Origin: Brachionus manjavacas
Lineage: Eukaryota > Rotifera > Eurotatoria > Ploima > Brachionidae
Length of the DNA stretch: 64,000 bases
Assembly (NCBI GenBank): GCA_019054805.1
Contig: JAHQIY010000001.1
Location: 5,036,501 to 5,100,500 of the forward strand
Direction: 5' to 3'
Of this stretch, positions 34,901 through 45,927 are shown one piece after another. Every line of letters starts with the position of its first letter. The first letter of the stretch is position 1. Below the pieces are notes generated by a model. That model was not told the origin of the DNA. It saw nothing but the letters and a program-made list of their open reading frames with translations, and searched no databases. A program made the position numbers and the translations under genes.

Positions 34901-37900
34901 TAAGGCCGTCGGCAAAACAACTATTGCTGAATGAGTCGATTCCGCGCAAGGAAGACGAAATAGCTTTGGAGGAATTGTTAGAGTATTCGTTCAAAAACAA
35001 GCAGTCCACCAACTACAAGCGAATTTTTAAGGCCATATTTGACCAAAAGTGTTCGTTGATCGACGACGCCTCATTCTATGCCACACATGCAAAGAATTTT
35101 GGCTCCTTGAGACTCCTGCAGATCAGGGAATGTGTTCACACTCAGTTAGTGCGCATTTTTCAGAACCACGGTGGATACATGCTCAATTATCCTTTGTTGA
35201 CACCATGTACAGAATTTTTTGATTACAACAAAGCCTACCGATTGACTGATGACTGTGGTCTTGTATTGTGCCTCGCCTACAATCATAGAGTAAAAAAACT
35301 GTTTGTTTATAATTTTATTAAATTTTGTTTTTTCAGATACCTTTTGCCAAGTGTTTGGCTAGAAATTATCTAACCAACATAAAACGATATCATATTGGCA
35401 AAGTGTTCACCGAAAAAATGAAACTAAGTGGTCAACATCCTAGAGAATATTTAGAGGCATCGTTTGATATAATAAGTTCTACGAATTCAGAGTAAGTTTT
35501 ATTTTAAAAATTATTTTTTTATCTGTACCGATCTAAAGCTTCTTTAGATTAAAACAAAAAATTAAATCATTAAATTTAATGTTAAATTTAAAAATTAAAA
35601 TAAGTTAACACAAAATGTAAAAGAGAATATTGCGACAGGTGCTTCATGTTTAAGTATTGAACGTTTCAGAAAAGAAAGAAGAAATAAAAGGATAGCAATT
35701 AAACAATGGTCAGCTTTTGTATTTATCTTGACTCAAACTCGCTTCCACCAGTCTGACCATCACTGGAACAGAATGACTCAGTTCTGTCCTAACATATCTC
35801 TCACTCAGCTCAAAAATTCGATTCGAAGCTGTTAGTAATTTAAGTTTATCTAGGACCTCGTGATGTAAAATGTTCGAGGAAGTATCATTTTTTTGTTCAA
35901 GAATGTAAAAATAAAATTAAACGTATTCTATTAATATAGGTTTTTGAGAATGAGTTAAAAGTATTGACCGAAATAAATCCAACTAAAGATTGATAAATGT
36001 TTTAAATTCAATTTTTTGTTTGACAAAATCTTGATTAAATACAGCCTTTAATTACAACGTTTCTTAATTTCATCTATTATTGTATAAAATTTAAATTTGA
36101 AATCAAAATTTATACCAAGAGACTTAGTTTCTTTTAAACTTAAAATTTTGAATTCATATTTAAAATATTAATTCTAATTCTAAATTCTAATTTTTAAAAT
36201 TTAGACATTTCGAAAAATCTGGATGAAATATCTATACTTGTTTAAGTTAAAAGCAAAGATCTAAAAGAAATATATAAGAAATATTAAGTTCTGTTTTTTT
36301 ATGATTTAAAGAATTAATTTTTTTAATAATATTTCAGCTTCTGAATAAAAAAAACTCCTTGTGATTAGATTCACGAAATTTAAGTCGAATTCTTTCAACT
36401 TCAATTGAGTGCAAGTAATCAACTGCTGTTTAGGTGAGGCTTGCCAGGATCCATCATAACATTTCTGAGACATACAACCCTAAAAATTTTCGATTGAACC
36501 CGCTTGAAGAACATTTGACGGATTGAAGTCTTTGGCCACAAAATTTTCTTCCATCCAGGTTGTGGTAAGTTTAGAGTAGTGTGTAATTTTTAGGGCAGGC
36601 CAAAAAATTTAGTCAAAGCCCGAATGATAGTTGTGTATGCATGGGACTATTCCCTTATTTTTTGGTGGACAGCAAATTTCTTACCTTACCAAATTTCTAA
36701 GATGTCGTTGACTGATTCCATTTCGGTTATTGACCCCTTTTCAGTTTTTTTTCCTTGCAGCTGTCCAAGTGGTTGGATGGTCCTTTATCGGCTCTCCAAT
36801 TTGAATACGGTCGATTGTTTTATATACTATACCTCCAACGATTCCTTGCTTTGTAAAGTGCACGATAAGATCTAATTTTTTTATTTGTAAAATCACACTT
36901 TTAACTGCTTTTTGAAAAGTTTTTCGTTCGGTAACAGAAACTTACATTTAAAAAAAAAATTGCAATAAAATGGCAAAGGTTTGTAATTTTTAAATATTTA
37001 AAAGTTGATCACCTGATCATTTGCATGATAGAACAAATAAACTTAAATTTAAATTTGCATCAATTGTAAAAGAAAATTTATTATTAGAATAAAAAATAAA
37101 TTTTTCTTTTTTAATTTTTGAAAAAATTTAAAAATAAATTATTTTCAAGAAAGTTCAGTTTTTTTTCACTGAATGCAACCAACATTCAAAACCGATAATT
37201 TTTAGCTTCGTTTAATCTATTTCATTTTTTTTTTAATTAAAATTTGTGATTTTTCAAAAATATTTAAATATTATTATTTATTTTAATAAGCACCTTAACT
37301 GATTTTGGTATAGTAGAAATTTTTTTTTAAGATTTATGACTTTTATTTTTTAATTCCCAACAAAAAAAACCTTTTAATAAAATTTCTAATTTAAATTAAC
37401 TTCAATTAAGTTGCTTACCTGAAATTGAAATCTTGAGTGTAATGAATGATGTCATTAATTCGTTCAATGAATTATCCAGTCAAAGCTATTTATTGGTAAT
37501 AAATAATTCGTTTTTGCTAAATGCCATTCTACATCATTGTCGCATTGCTGAATCCGATCAAAAAAATGTTTATTATCTACTTTCAGAGTATAATAACAAA
37601 TTGATTAAGTCAAGCGTAAGTTGTATTTATTGAATACATTCCAAAAATATATAAAAAAAATAAAAAATTTACCTATGACTTTTTTTTAGAATGCAACTCG
37701 TGAGAACCGGGCTGAATGGCTTAATGGTCGACTGCCACATTTAAACATGAGTGAAAGCACAATTGAAAAATTGCTCAATTTTTTGCTTAAAAGCGGTAAT
37801 TCGGAAGAGATTTTGTCCGAAATGAAAGCATTGACCAAAAGTGATAACAATTGGTCCAAATTAGCTAAAGAAGCCATCAGGCAAATGAAATTAATACTAG

Positions 37901-40677
37901 ATAATATAAAAACAATGGATATTAATATTCCGATCGTATTTTCACCAGCCTTTGTTCTTCCAGTGATTTTGCATCCATCTGATTATTCTGGATTCATTTT
38001 TCAGCTTCAAGTTAGACGCAAGAACAAAAATGAATTTGATATTTTAGCTTCCGGTGGACGCTATGACAGTTTGGTAAATTGAATTAAAAAAAAAAATAAT
38101 GTTTTTTTGAAGTTTTTGCTTTTTCTTGTGTTTATTAAGATATCCTTTTGTCTTTCAAAATAATTTTTTCCTACTGATCAAAAAAATTTAATTGAAGCTA
38201 TTTTACTTTTTATTATTTTAATGTGACTAGAGATTAAGAGAGAGAAAAATCGTTTGGTCATTTCCATTAAAAGTTTTTAACTGTTAAATTGTAGTTTTCA
38301 CTAGGTCTTTAAATTAACTTGATTAACCTTGTTTTGAACATTGTGAATTTTGGAGCAAAAAAAAAAAAATTAAAAATATAAATTATTTTTTAACTAAGGG
38401 TCTAAAACTCGTTATTAAAAATGTATAAGAAGATGCAAACTTAGTATCACCCAAATTAGATCTCTTTTTTAATCCTTGAAGTCTGCAAAGCGCTAAATTT
38501 ATTGACAAATAATTAAAAATAAATTGTAAACTTTTTTCATTGACAACATTTTCAATCTATGGTCACATTAAAATAATAAAAAGAAAAATAATTTATTACA
38601 TAATTATTGTTTTTCGAAAAAAAAATATACAATCATTTTAATCTATAATCTCTGGATTTTGGTGTAAAATTAAAGTTTATTATACAAAAACTGGAATACA
38701 GCAGCTATTCCTGAAGTCATTTGAGTGAATGTTCTAGTGTTAGAAAATGAATATTCTAACCTTTGGTTCATTAAAGGTTTTCTTTTTCTAGTAAAATTAT
38801 AGTTAATAAAAATAATTTGTTTTCTATGACCAAAAATTACTTGACCAAATTTTAAATGATCAAGATTTAATTTTATGTGTATTATTTCATTTTTGGTCAC
38901 AAATAATGTGGTCAGAGGTTAAGATTCGAAATAGATTTTTGGTCACTTAATATCTAACCACATGGTCACGTAACAAGTGAGATCCAGCCATGCTTCATTA
39001 TTAAATTTTTTAGTTCTTTGCAAAATACTCATTTCCTTTCAAACTCATCACTTGAATAATTTTAAGACCAAAAATCAAAAATTTAATTAATTATTGTGAC
39101 AATTTGTCTAAAAAATACTAGTTAAAAAGAAACACAAATCTAACAACCATTCTATTATCAATTATAAAATCAATTATTGTTAATACAGCATTTTTCATGG
39201 CAATATTTTTTATTCGTAAAAGATTTTACAAAAAAACAATTTTCTTTTTTAAAAATATTTTAAATTTCAATCAAAAAAAATAATTAATTTTATCAATTAA
39301 ATTAATTAATTAATTTAATTTCAACTTTCAAAGATATCAAAATTTGCCAATAGACCAACAAACAATCAGCGGGCAGTGGGCATTAGCTTTGATTTTGAGA
39401 AAATAGTGAGCTTAATAAGCGAAAAATCTGGACAAAAAATTTTTAGATCTGAAGTGGCCGTGTGCTCAATTGGAGACATCATCGCCAATCAATCCAATAT
39501 AATGCAATCGAACTCGACCAATTCAATCAACAGCTTGGTCAGGCAAAAAAAAAATACCATTAAGCAAGAAACTTCGGTGGTCAACACCTCAATGCTCGAA
39601 AGCAAAAACAAGCTCCGACTGTACAAACAACTGCTGCTTTTGAACTCAAATTTTGGCATTAGTACCCACATGATTCACGAAAAATTTAGCGTAATCTTTT
39701 CAACCTTTTAATTTCATCTTTAATTTTGGAAAACAATTTTTTTTCAGAATACTGAAGAAATGGACGAGTACTGCAAACAAGCTTGTATCAACTCTTATTC
39801 TTACATTAATGACAACTCAGTCCTGCTTAATTCAAAAAAAGTGGCCAACAATGAACCATCACTAAACAGTCTGGTGAACGATCCGAATGCTATGGAATCC
39901 ACCGGTACCAGTCCCAGTAGCAAAATATTTCTCTCGATCCGCTCATGGATCGATCGAGGCTTCAGATTTATGGAAAAAGAGTTCAATTTGAACGATTTTG
40001 TGGCTCATTCGAACCAAATAATTAACAACATGTCCTCAATTGGGCCAATAAACTTGGCCAACTCAAGCCTTCAGCTGGTTTCATCGCCCATAGCCAACAC
40101 CCTCTTGGGTAGCGGTGGTCTCAATACAACCAGACGAATGAACTCGTCCTCGAACCAATCCTACATGGACTTGGTCAACTCGATGCTGAGCCCACACAAT
40201 TCCTCACTCAACCCGTTGGTATCATCTTCGCCAGCAGCCCCCACTAATTCGGTTTCGGCCACCAACTTGAACTGCATGTCCCAACTAAACGTCACCTTAC
40301 TGCTTAAGCCGGTCAATCGGCAACAAACCAATAACAATGTAAACAAGAAAAAGCTCGAGCAACAGGTGATCGGTAAGCTGGGCCAAGTTTTTTCCATTTT
40401 CAGTTCGAGGACCCGCATCGAACTTATTGTCATTGAAACACACGAAAACGTCATTCAAATTCTTGCCAATCATTTGCACCTTGAGCAAGACAAGACATGC
40501 TTCCGCAATAATTGGAGCATTTGCATGGAAAAAATCAACAATAAAAAGTATGCTCGTCAATTGAGTAATTTTAGACTAGACGAAATTTTATATGAGCTGA
40601 GGTACGTGAATAAATCGAAGGTGTTTATTATTTATGGCTACAATAGTGATCAGTACAAGCTTCTGGTTGCCGCTTAA
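28901..40677 (+). CDS. EIF2AK4: eIF2alpha kinase GCN2
   Basis: Thirteen exons join in frame to 1742 aa: 28901-29398, 29464-29547, 30336-30397, 30449-30806, 30860-31086, 31137-31319, 31378-31514, 33614-35289, 35337-35491, 37438-37615, 37690-38073, 39334-39690 and 39748-40677. Domain order is exactly GCN2. An RWD domain (residues 10-130, ELMVLQSIY, YPNEPPTI) is followed by a charged helix and a pseudokinase that keeps HRDLKAS but has SDY instead of DFG. The active kinase from about residue 533 has GHGAYGEV, YAIKRI, a long acidic insert, HRDLKPSN with catalytic Asp near 786, GDFGLA with Asp near 804, and GTALYVAPEL. A HisRS-like domain (FYATHAKNFGSLRLLQIREC, ASGGRYDSLV) and the C-terminal ribosome/dimerisation domain follow. 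It phosphorylates eIF2alpha when uncharged tRNA or stalled ribosomes accumulate. No key kinase residue is missing. Confidence 0.97.
31515..33613 (+). other. GCN2 intron 7 (2.1 kb)
   Basis: AT-rich; contains a possible pogo/Tigger-type terminal repeat at 32262-32336. The open frame 32511-32843 has no recognisable motif. Confidence 0.75.
32262..32336 (+). mobile_element. Possible pogo/Tigger-like terminal repeat
   Basis: The segment opens with acagtaaaaccttggtgtaa, close to the CAGTAAAACCTCG-type terminus of pogo/Tigger elements, and is preceded by a TA-containing context. I found no matching inverted end, so it could be a solo relic or chance. Confidence 0.35.
35492..37437 (+). other. GCN2 intron 9 (1.9 kb)
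   Basis: Slightly less AT-rich between 36400 and 36880. That stretch has an 83-codon plus-strand open frame without recognisable domains; it could be decayed mobile DNA but I cannot assign it. Confidence 0.6.
38074..39333 (+). other. GCN2 intron 11 (1.26 kb) with clustered GGTCA motifs
   Basis: Contains at least six TGACC/GGTCA pentamers in both orientations between 38826 and 38970 and a few more within 500 bp on either side. Otherwise AT-rich. Confidence 0.6.
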
Positions 40678-40696
40678 ATTTTATTTAAAAATTGTA

Positions 40697-40702
40697 AATA
40701 AA
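40697..40702 (+). terminator. Polyadenylation signal of GCN2
   Basis: AATAAA 20 bp after the stop codon. Confidence 0.55.
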
Positions 40703-41005
40703 TGTGTAAATAGAGATCTAAAATTCCAAGCTAAAACCAGAATTTTTTTCAAGCTTATTTTGATGTTTGTTTTTTAAAAAAAAGAAATTTTTGCTCGATT
40801 TTTGTTAATCTATTAGATGAAAATGATTATAGATAATTTTTTTTTCAATTGCGTAGGGCTTTTTGGTCAGGGAAAATTTTAATATTTTTTTAAAATTTAT
40901 TAATAAAAATTTAGAACCAAATAAAAAAAACTGTTTCATTCCAAGGGCTTAAACTCTCTTAATCAGGATCGAAATTTTGGATCTTGTTGATAGTTTTGCT
41001 TAGAG

Positions 41006-41482
41006 ATGAACGAATCCGAGTCAGTCGAGATAAAAACTAGCGAACAAAGAGACGAAGACAAAACTGTGCTGCACCTTGACAATGAAGAGTACAAGATAAT
41101 TAAAAAGCTTCCGAAAAGATTCCCGTCCAGTTTAAATGATATTTATGTTACCAACAAAACTGATTTTAAGGCTCAGTATGAACGGTGTAAATATTTACTT
41201 TATTCCAAAATAGACAAGCCCGAGCCAAACGAAATAGTTCTTCACGCAATGGGACCGGCCATTAATAGGTAAAAAATATTAAGCTATGATAATTTTTTTA
41301 ACCTAAATTAAAGAGCGATCAATTTGGCCCTTAGGCTCCAGAAAGAGAAAAACTCAAATATAAATTGCTTAACATCTACAATTTTACTAGAGGACGATCT
41401 ATATCCCTTGGTCGATTATTTGGATATTTCCTCACAGCATCGATACATTTCAGCTGTACATATAAAAATTAGAAGCTTTTGA
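41006..41482 (+). CDS. POP7: RNase P/MRP protein subunit POP7 (Rpp20)
   Basis: Two exons, 41006-41268 and 41314-41482, give 143 aa, close to the 140 aa of the human protein. The core SLNDIYVTNKTDFKAQYERC, then EIVLHAMGPAINR joined across the splice to AINLALRLQ, and the C-terminal ISAVHIKIRS match the Alba-fold subunit Rpp20/POP7 closely. It pairs with Rpp25/POP6 on the P3 domain of RNase P and RNase MRP RNA, acting in tRNA and rRNA processing in the nucleus and nucleolus. The first exon adds an acidic N-terminus. The gene is in tandem with GCN2 (328 bp between). AATAAA lies 11 bp after the stop, at 41494. Confidence 0.95.
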
Positions 41483-41800
41483 TTTTTAAATTAAATAAAT
41501 AGATAAAAAAATTTTCTATTTTCGTTAATTTTTATTACAGAGTTGTATAAATGTAACAAGTCCAAATAAAAATAGCCACTTTAATTAGCTTGTATTAAAA
41601 TTAAATAGTGTGGAACTATTAAATAAAAATAAAAATGATTATAGTTTTTATGTATTGACGATCTGAATACAAACCGACAAACTGAAATTTGAGTTTATTT
41701 AGTATTTTGCTCTACGTTGAACCTTCTCTAAAATAGTAACCTCCGATATGTTTGGTGGACTCCATATTGGCACTGTGTATCCATTTCATATCAGGCTCTA
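41483..41800. other. No gene seen
   Basis: AT-rich spacer after POP7, including its polyadenylation signal at 41494-41499. Confidence 0.5.
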
Positions 41801-42187
41801 CAAAGATGCCTAAATCCCTTTCAAAAAGGAATATCCAAAAATTGATGTTTTAAAGTATATTTTGGCTTAAGCCCAATATCTTGATGGTCAATATAAAAAT
41901 TTTATTAAATTTTTGAATAAAATCGCTTTTTTAAAGTTGCTTTTTTAATCTTTTCAATAAAATCTTCTCTGTTAGTAAATTAATGAAAAATAAATGGCTA
42001 GCTAATTCTCCAGATTTAAATCCTCTAGATTATTTCTATTGGAATGAAGTTGTGAGTTTAATGAATCCTTGTCAATTTACTAATAAAATTTTTATATTGA
42101 CCATCAAGATATTGGGCTTAAGCCAAAATATACTTTAAAACATCAATTTTTGGATATTCCTTTTTGAAAGGGATTTAGGCATCTTTG
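41801..42187 (+). mobile_element. Inverted duplication around a Tc1/mariner-like transposase tail
   Basis: The segment 41801-41908 (caaagatgcctaaatccctt ...) is repeated inverted at 42081-42187, with nearly perfect 108-bp arms. The 172-bp centre translates on the plus strand as KNKWLANSPDLNPLDYFYWN then EVVSLMNP. This is the last catalytic block (SPDLNPLDYxxWNxV) of a Tc1/mariner-superfamily transposase, so the third catalytic Asp is visible. The first two blocks are absent, so this is a rearranged relic. The right arm appears to continue the transposase frame (QFTNKIFILTIKI), so the left arm is probably an inverted copy of it. Confidence 0.78.
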
Positions 42188-42289
42188 TTTTAGGCATCCT
42201 GTCATAAATCAAAAATGTATTTTTAAAATATACATTTTTGTTTTGTATTATCTCTTTCTAAATTTTCTATCCGATTTGTAAATAAAAAA

Positions 42290-42393
42290 TTTTAAATTTT
42301 TTTTATTTGACCCCCTCGGGACCCCCATTCCCCCATTTTGACCACAAAACTGAATCTCGCCACACCATTTTAAAAATCCTGGCTACGCCACTG
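42290..42393 (-). mobile_element. Solo terminal repeat of a DNA transposon (CAGTGGCGTAGCCAGG type)
   Basis: On the minus strand the segment begins cagtggcgtagccaggattt at about 42393 and runs into a G-rich tract (tgggggaatgggggtcccga). CAGTGGCGTAGCCAGG is a widespread TIR start, typically of hAT elements. No partner end was found nearby. Confidence 0.6.
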
Positions 42394-42799
42394 GGATCAA
42401 GCAGTACCTTTCCTCTTGATTTTGCATCGGAAGACATTTTATTCCGTTTCTAATTCAAATTATATTTAAAGTAATATGCTATGAAAAGACCATCGAAAAA
42501 GACTTTTCAACTAATATTTTCATCTTCTATTTGCAGAGCCACTGTTCTAGCTCATTTAAGCAGAGTTTTTTAAAAGTCCAACACTTGATTGACCGCCATA
42601 ATATCTACTTGGGAATACAAAAATAAAATTTTGACGCAACAATAACTACCTGGACCGGAAGAAATTTAAATTTGTCCTTTATTCTGACTGATAGATTCTC
42701 CATGCTATTAATTTAAAAAATTAAAAAAAAAAGTCCGGACCTGGACTTGAGACTTGTGACAAGGTTGCCAGCAAAAATGAGGGAGTATTAATTATTTGT
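42394..42799. other. No gene seen
   Basis: Unassigned sequence between transposon relics. Confidence 0.45.
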
Positions 42800-43235
42800 T
42801 TTATTTTTTTTAGGAATATTTTTAATAAAAATGCTGAATGATAATGGACTAATAACTGAGTCTTGAGGCACACCTGCGGTTACTGAAAATTATTCTGTAA
42901 TTTACCATTCTCGTTTGTTTTCAATTTTCTGGAGTCAAGAAAAGAGTTAATACAGTGAATGAGATAGTGTGGGAGGTTCCTTTTTATAAAAGCTTCTTTA
43001 TTTTCTGTCATGCCAGACCCTGTCATAAAAATTCGAAATGTCAAAAAAAAAACGTTGAGTTTTTTCTTTCTATTAAAAGATTCAACAATTTTTTGGAAGT
43101 GATAAAAAATTAATTGTAGTTCGTTTGTGTTTCATAAGAACCCGACTGTTTTTTGAATCAGTAAAGACTTGAGCTCTAAAAAATTTTTAAATCTAAAATA
43201 GATTATGCGTTCAAGAACCTTTGTGTATCACATGA
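42800..43235 (-). pseudogene. LINE reverse transcriptase relic
   Basis: Minus-strand translation over two frames recovers, in order: QSGSYETQTNYN (QSGFRxxxST-like), IVESFNRKKKLN, FFDISNFYDRVWHD (first catalytic motif, normally FLDxxKAFDxVWHD), PTLSHSLY (a PHxLI helix), and SVTAGVPQDSVISPLSFSIF then IKNIPK (normally AGVPQGSVLSPLLFxIFINDIP). The catalytic FADD box is gone. Several frameshifts; a dead fragment distinct in sequence from LINE A. Confidence 0.82.
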
Positions 43236-44660
43236 TTACGCTATATTTTTTCAAATTTGCTAAGCCAAACGACAATTTATTGATTTAGTGAAAAAAAACT
43301 GAATTAGTTGATGATCTATTTATTTTGTTATATTTCTACTTGTTTTTCGATATGTATCAGCTGATTAAAACTTCGTTTCACCAAAGTTAAGTCTCCTCCT
43401 TAACCCTCCAAGTCTGAAAAGTTCTAATTTTTTGTATCAGCTGATACTTTCTGTAAAAAAATTCTTTAGACTCATTAATAAAATTTATTTAAATTTTAAA
43501 TTTTTGTCTTTTTTGTTCCAAAATCACAATTAGTGATGAAACCGAATATGCATATTAGTACCGATATTTGAAAAAGAAGCAATTTTCAAATAAAAATTTT
43601 AAAAATAATATTTGTACATAAAAAAATTGATGAATAAAATTGGAAATTAATTAATTTAAAAATAATTAAAAGTATTATATACTCAAAAATTTTCTAATTT
43701 AAATTTAAATTCAAATTTGTCCTACAAATACAAGACTTATTTTCAAAATTTCATTCGAATATATTAATTTTTGTTTTTTATAGCAATTTGTGTAAAATTT
43801 TGAAAATTTACCTAATTAACCTATTTTTTATCTGGTAAATTTTACTTTTGTAAATTTACGTAAAACTTACAATATTTTACGTAGATTGTTGTAAAAAACA
43901 AAAACAGAACTGTTATATCTTGGAAAAGAGAGAAAAAAACAAATCTTTTTGTTTTAGTCTTTATTTAAAACTAAATAATATGAAATAAAGTCTTTTTATA
44001 GATGATTGCGCGCGTGCGGGTCTTCCTAATTTACAAACAACAACTATCCCTTAACTAAATAAAAATACAAACAACTAAAGTCTTAAGAATAAAGTGTAAC
44101 TAAACATATTTCTAACATTATGATTAGGTATTCAAGGATACTACAGATAACATCACTGAATGTTAAAATAAATCATTACAAAAATTATTTGTCCCCCATA
44201 CATGGAAGAAAACTCCCTATGTCGATGTTGAATTTGCATTCGACTGAAACAAAATCAAAATCTAAAAATTAAAATTCTAGTGTATATTCTCATATTACTA
44301 TATTTTGTAAAATTTTTGTTAGATTAGGAAATATGTAAAAAGTATTGGAAATAAAATAGTTATACTAATCTAAAGTATATTTGTAACTAAACTCATTAAA
44401 ATGAATTTCATTTTTTTAGTTATTTACTCGACAGTTTTTGGTAAAAAGAATAATTTTGCTCAATGTCAAAATTTAATAAATCTTGTTTTGATTTTTATCC
44501 TTAAGTCAAAGTCATTGACTTAAAACTGTGACTTATAAACAAGTCTAATTCCGATTTGTGAAAAAAATAAAATATTTTTTTTATTTTACTTTATTTAAAA
44601 AAAAAAGCCATAAAATATTTAATCCTGCTTTTTTATAGCAATTTAACTAAAAAATAAAAG
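43236..44660. other. No gene seen
   Basis: AT-rich. One short GC-rich island gcgcgcgtgcgggtcttcct at 44008-44027 stands out, but I cannot assign it. Confidence 0.5.
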
Positions 44661-44663
44661 AAA

Positions 44664-44669
44664 TTTATT
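44664..44669 (-). terminator. Polyadenylation signal overlapping a stop codon
   Basis: On the minus strand the stop TAA of the adjacent gene is part of TAATAAAT, so AATAAA starts inside the stop codon. Confidence 0.4.
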
Positions 44670-45927
44670 ATATAAATTGATAGCTAGTTTGATTAAATTC
44701 ATTTCGCTCTCTATAACTATTATTCACAACTTTTTGATGCTCATATTCTTCATACGAATGAAAATTATGATCTACCTCCACATCCGGATGAACTTCTAAT
44801 ATGTTGAGATAATAATCAGGCTGAGCTCTGTAGGCCTTTTGCAATGAAACATTGTTCATATTCGCAGCATGTGTATTAAAACTATTACTAGCTGAATACC
44901 CACTGGAACTATCATTATTATTGGTTACATTAACTGGTATGACAACGCCAGTGTTAGCTTTGGTCACATAATCTTGACTTTTCTTTTTTTGTTTTCGACG
45001 CTTTAGGCAGCAAAAAATTAGCAGAAGCAGCAATAAAAGTAGCAATAGAAGACCGACAACGCCTCCTATGATTCCGGCTATCAGAGGCCAGTTAATGGAA
45101 CTCGGTGTAAAAAATCCTCCATCGACCACTGTCACTTTTTTTGACTGACAAATTGTATTCGATTTGTCGAAATAAGAAGCACATTGGAACTGCAGATAAT
45201 CGACTTCATGAGCAAAAAAATATCTTATAAAATAACTAACAGGCCTATTTTCTCCTGTTTTCTGATTATTAAAAATTTCATAAACATTCTCTCCATTTTC
45301 TTTAGTGTGGTCGACTTTGTTCCAAATTTCTTCTTGGTTAGAAAGTGGATTTTTAAAATAAAGCCAAACAACACGATGCTCGTTTGGGTAATCGAAATTG
45401 TCCACACATTTAAATCTCAATATATCTTGTGGTTGATTCCAGTCATAGCTATCCAAGCTGTTTTTTAGAGATAACGAAGCATGAGTTTCGTTAAGTGGTG
45501 AGTATTTCGAGTTAGAAGGATTACTGGATATGATGATTTCAGTTTTGGCTTGGTCTGAAAACAAAAACAATTTCTAAATAATTTTTTTATTTAAAAAATA
45601 TGAATTACCTATGTAGTCTATTTTCCATTCCTTGATTAATTCAAAATTTTGATTCCTTAAGTATCCGCATTTTACATCACTAAAGTAGTCGTATAAAAGA
45701 ATTTTAGACTGAGAGCTGGCCATCAAATTCATCGGATTTCGATGATCGCCATTAAACCACTTGATTGTGTCGGTCTGCCAGCTGCTTTCCAGAGGACACT
45801 CCAGCTCGAGTCTTGAAGCCAGTGATCGGAGGACTCGAATTGTATCACAAGATGAATAACCAAGCAGAAATAGAAAAATAAAAATCATTTTACTCTTTTT
45901 TGATTTAAACTCAATTGAAATATTCAA
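44668..45927 (-). CDS. Type I membrane protein with two Ig-like domains, 401 aa
   Basis: Two exons, 45927-45609 and 45554-44668, join in phase 1 to 401 aa. A signal peptide is clear (MIFIFLFLLGYSSC, from the second Met at residue 14; the first Met adds a basic leader). Ig-like domain 1 has Cys44, Trp57 and Cys87. Domain 2 has Cys156 (RFKCVDN), Trp170 and Cys231 (YLQFQC). A long leucine-rich transmembrane segment follows near residues 260-288 (WPLIAGIIGGVVGLLLLLLL), then a basic stop-transfer (LKRRKQKKK). The cytoplasmic tail of about 105 residues is Tyr-rich (DYVTK, YYLNILEV, SYEEYEHQ). The domain layout suggests a cell adhesion or recognition receptor, but no orthologue is recognised. The Ig assignment rests on Cys-Trp-Cys spacing only. 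Confidence 0.78.

Noticed and set aside
36624..36875. 83-codon open frame in GCN2 intron 9
   Set aside because: I compared it mentally with several transposase and retroelement blocks and found no ordered match.
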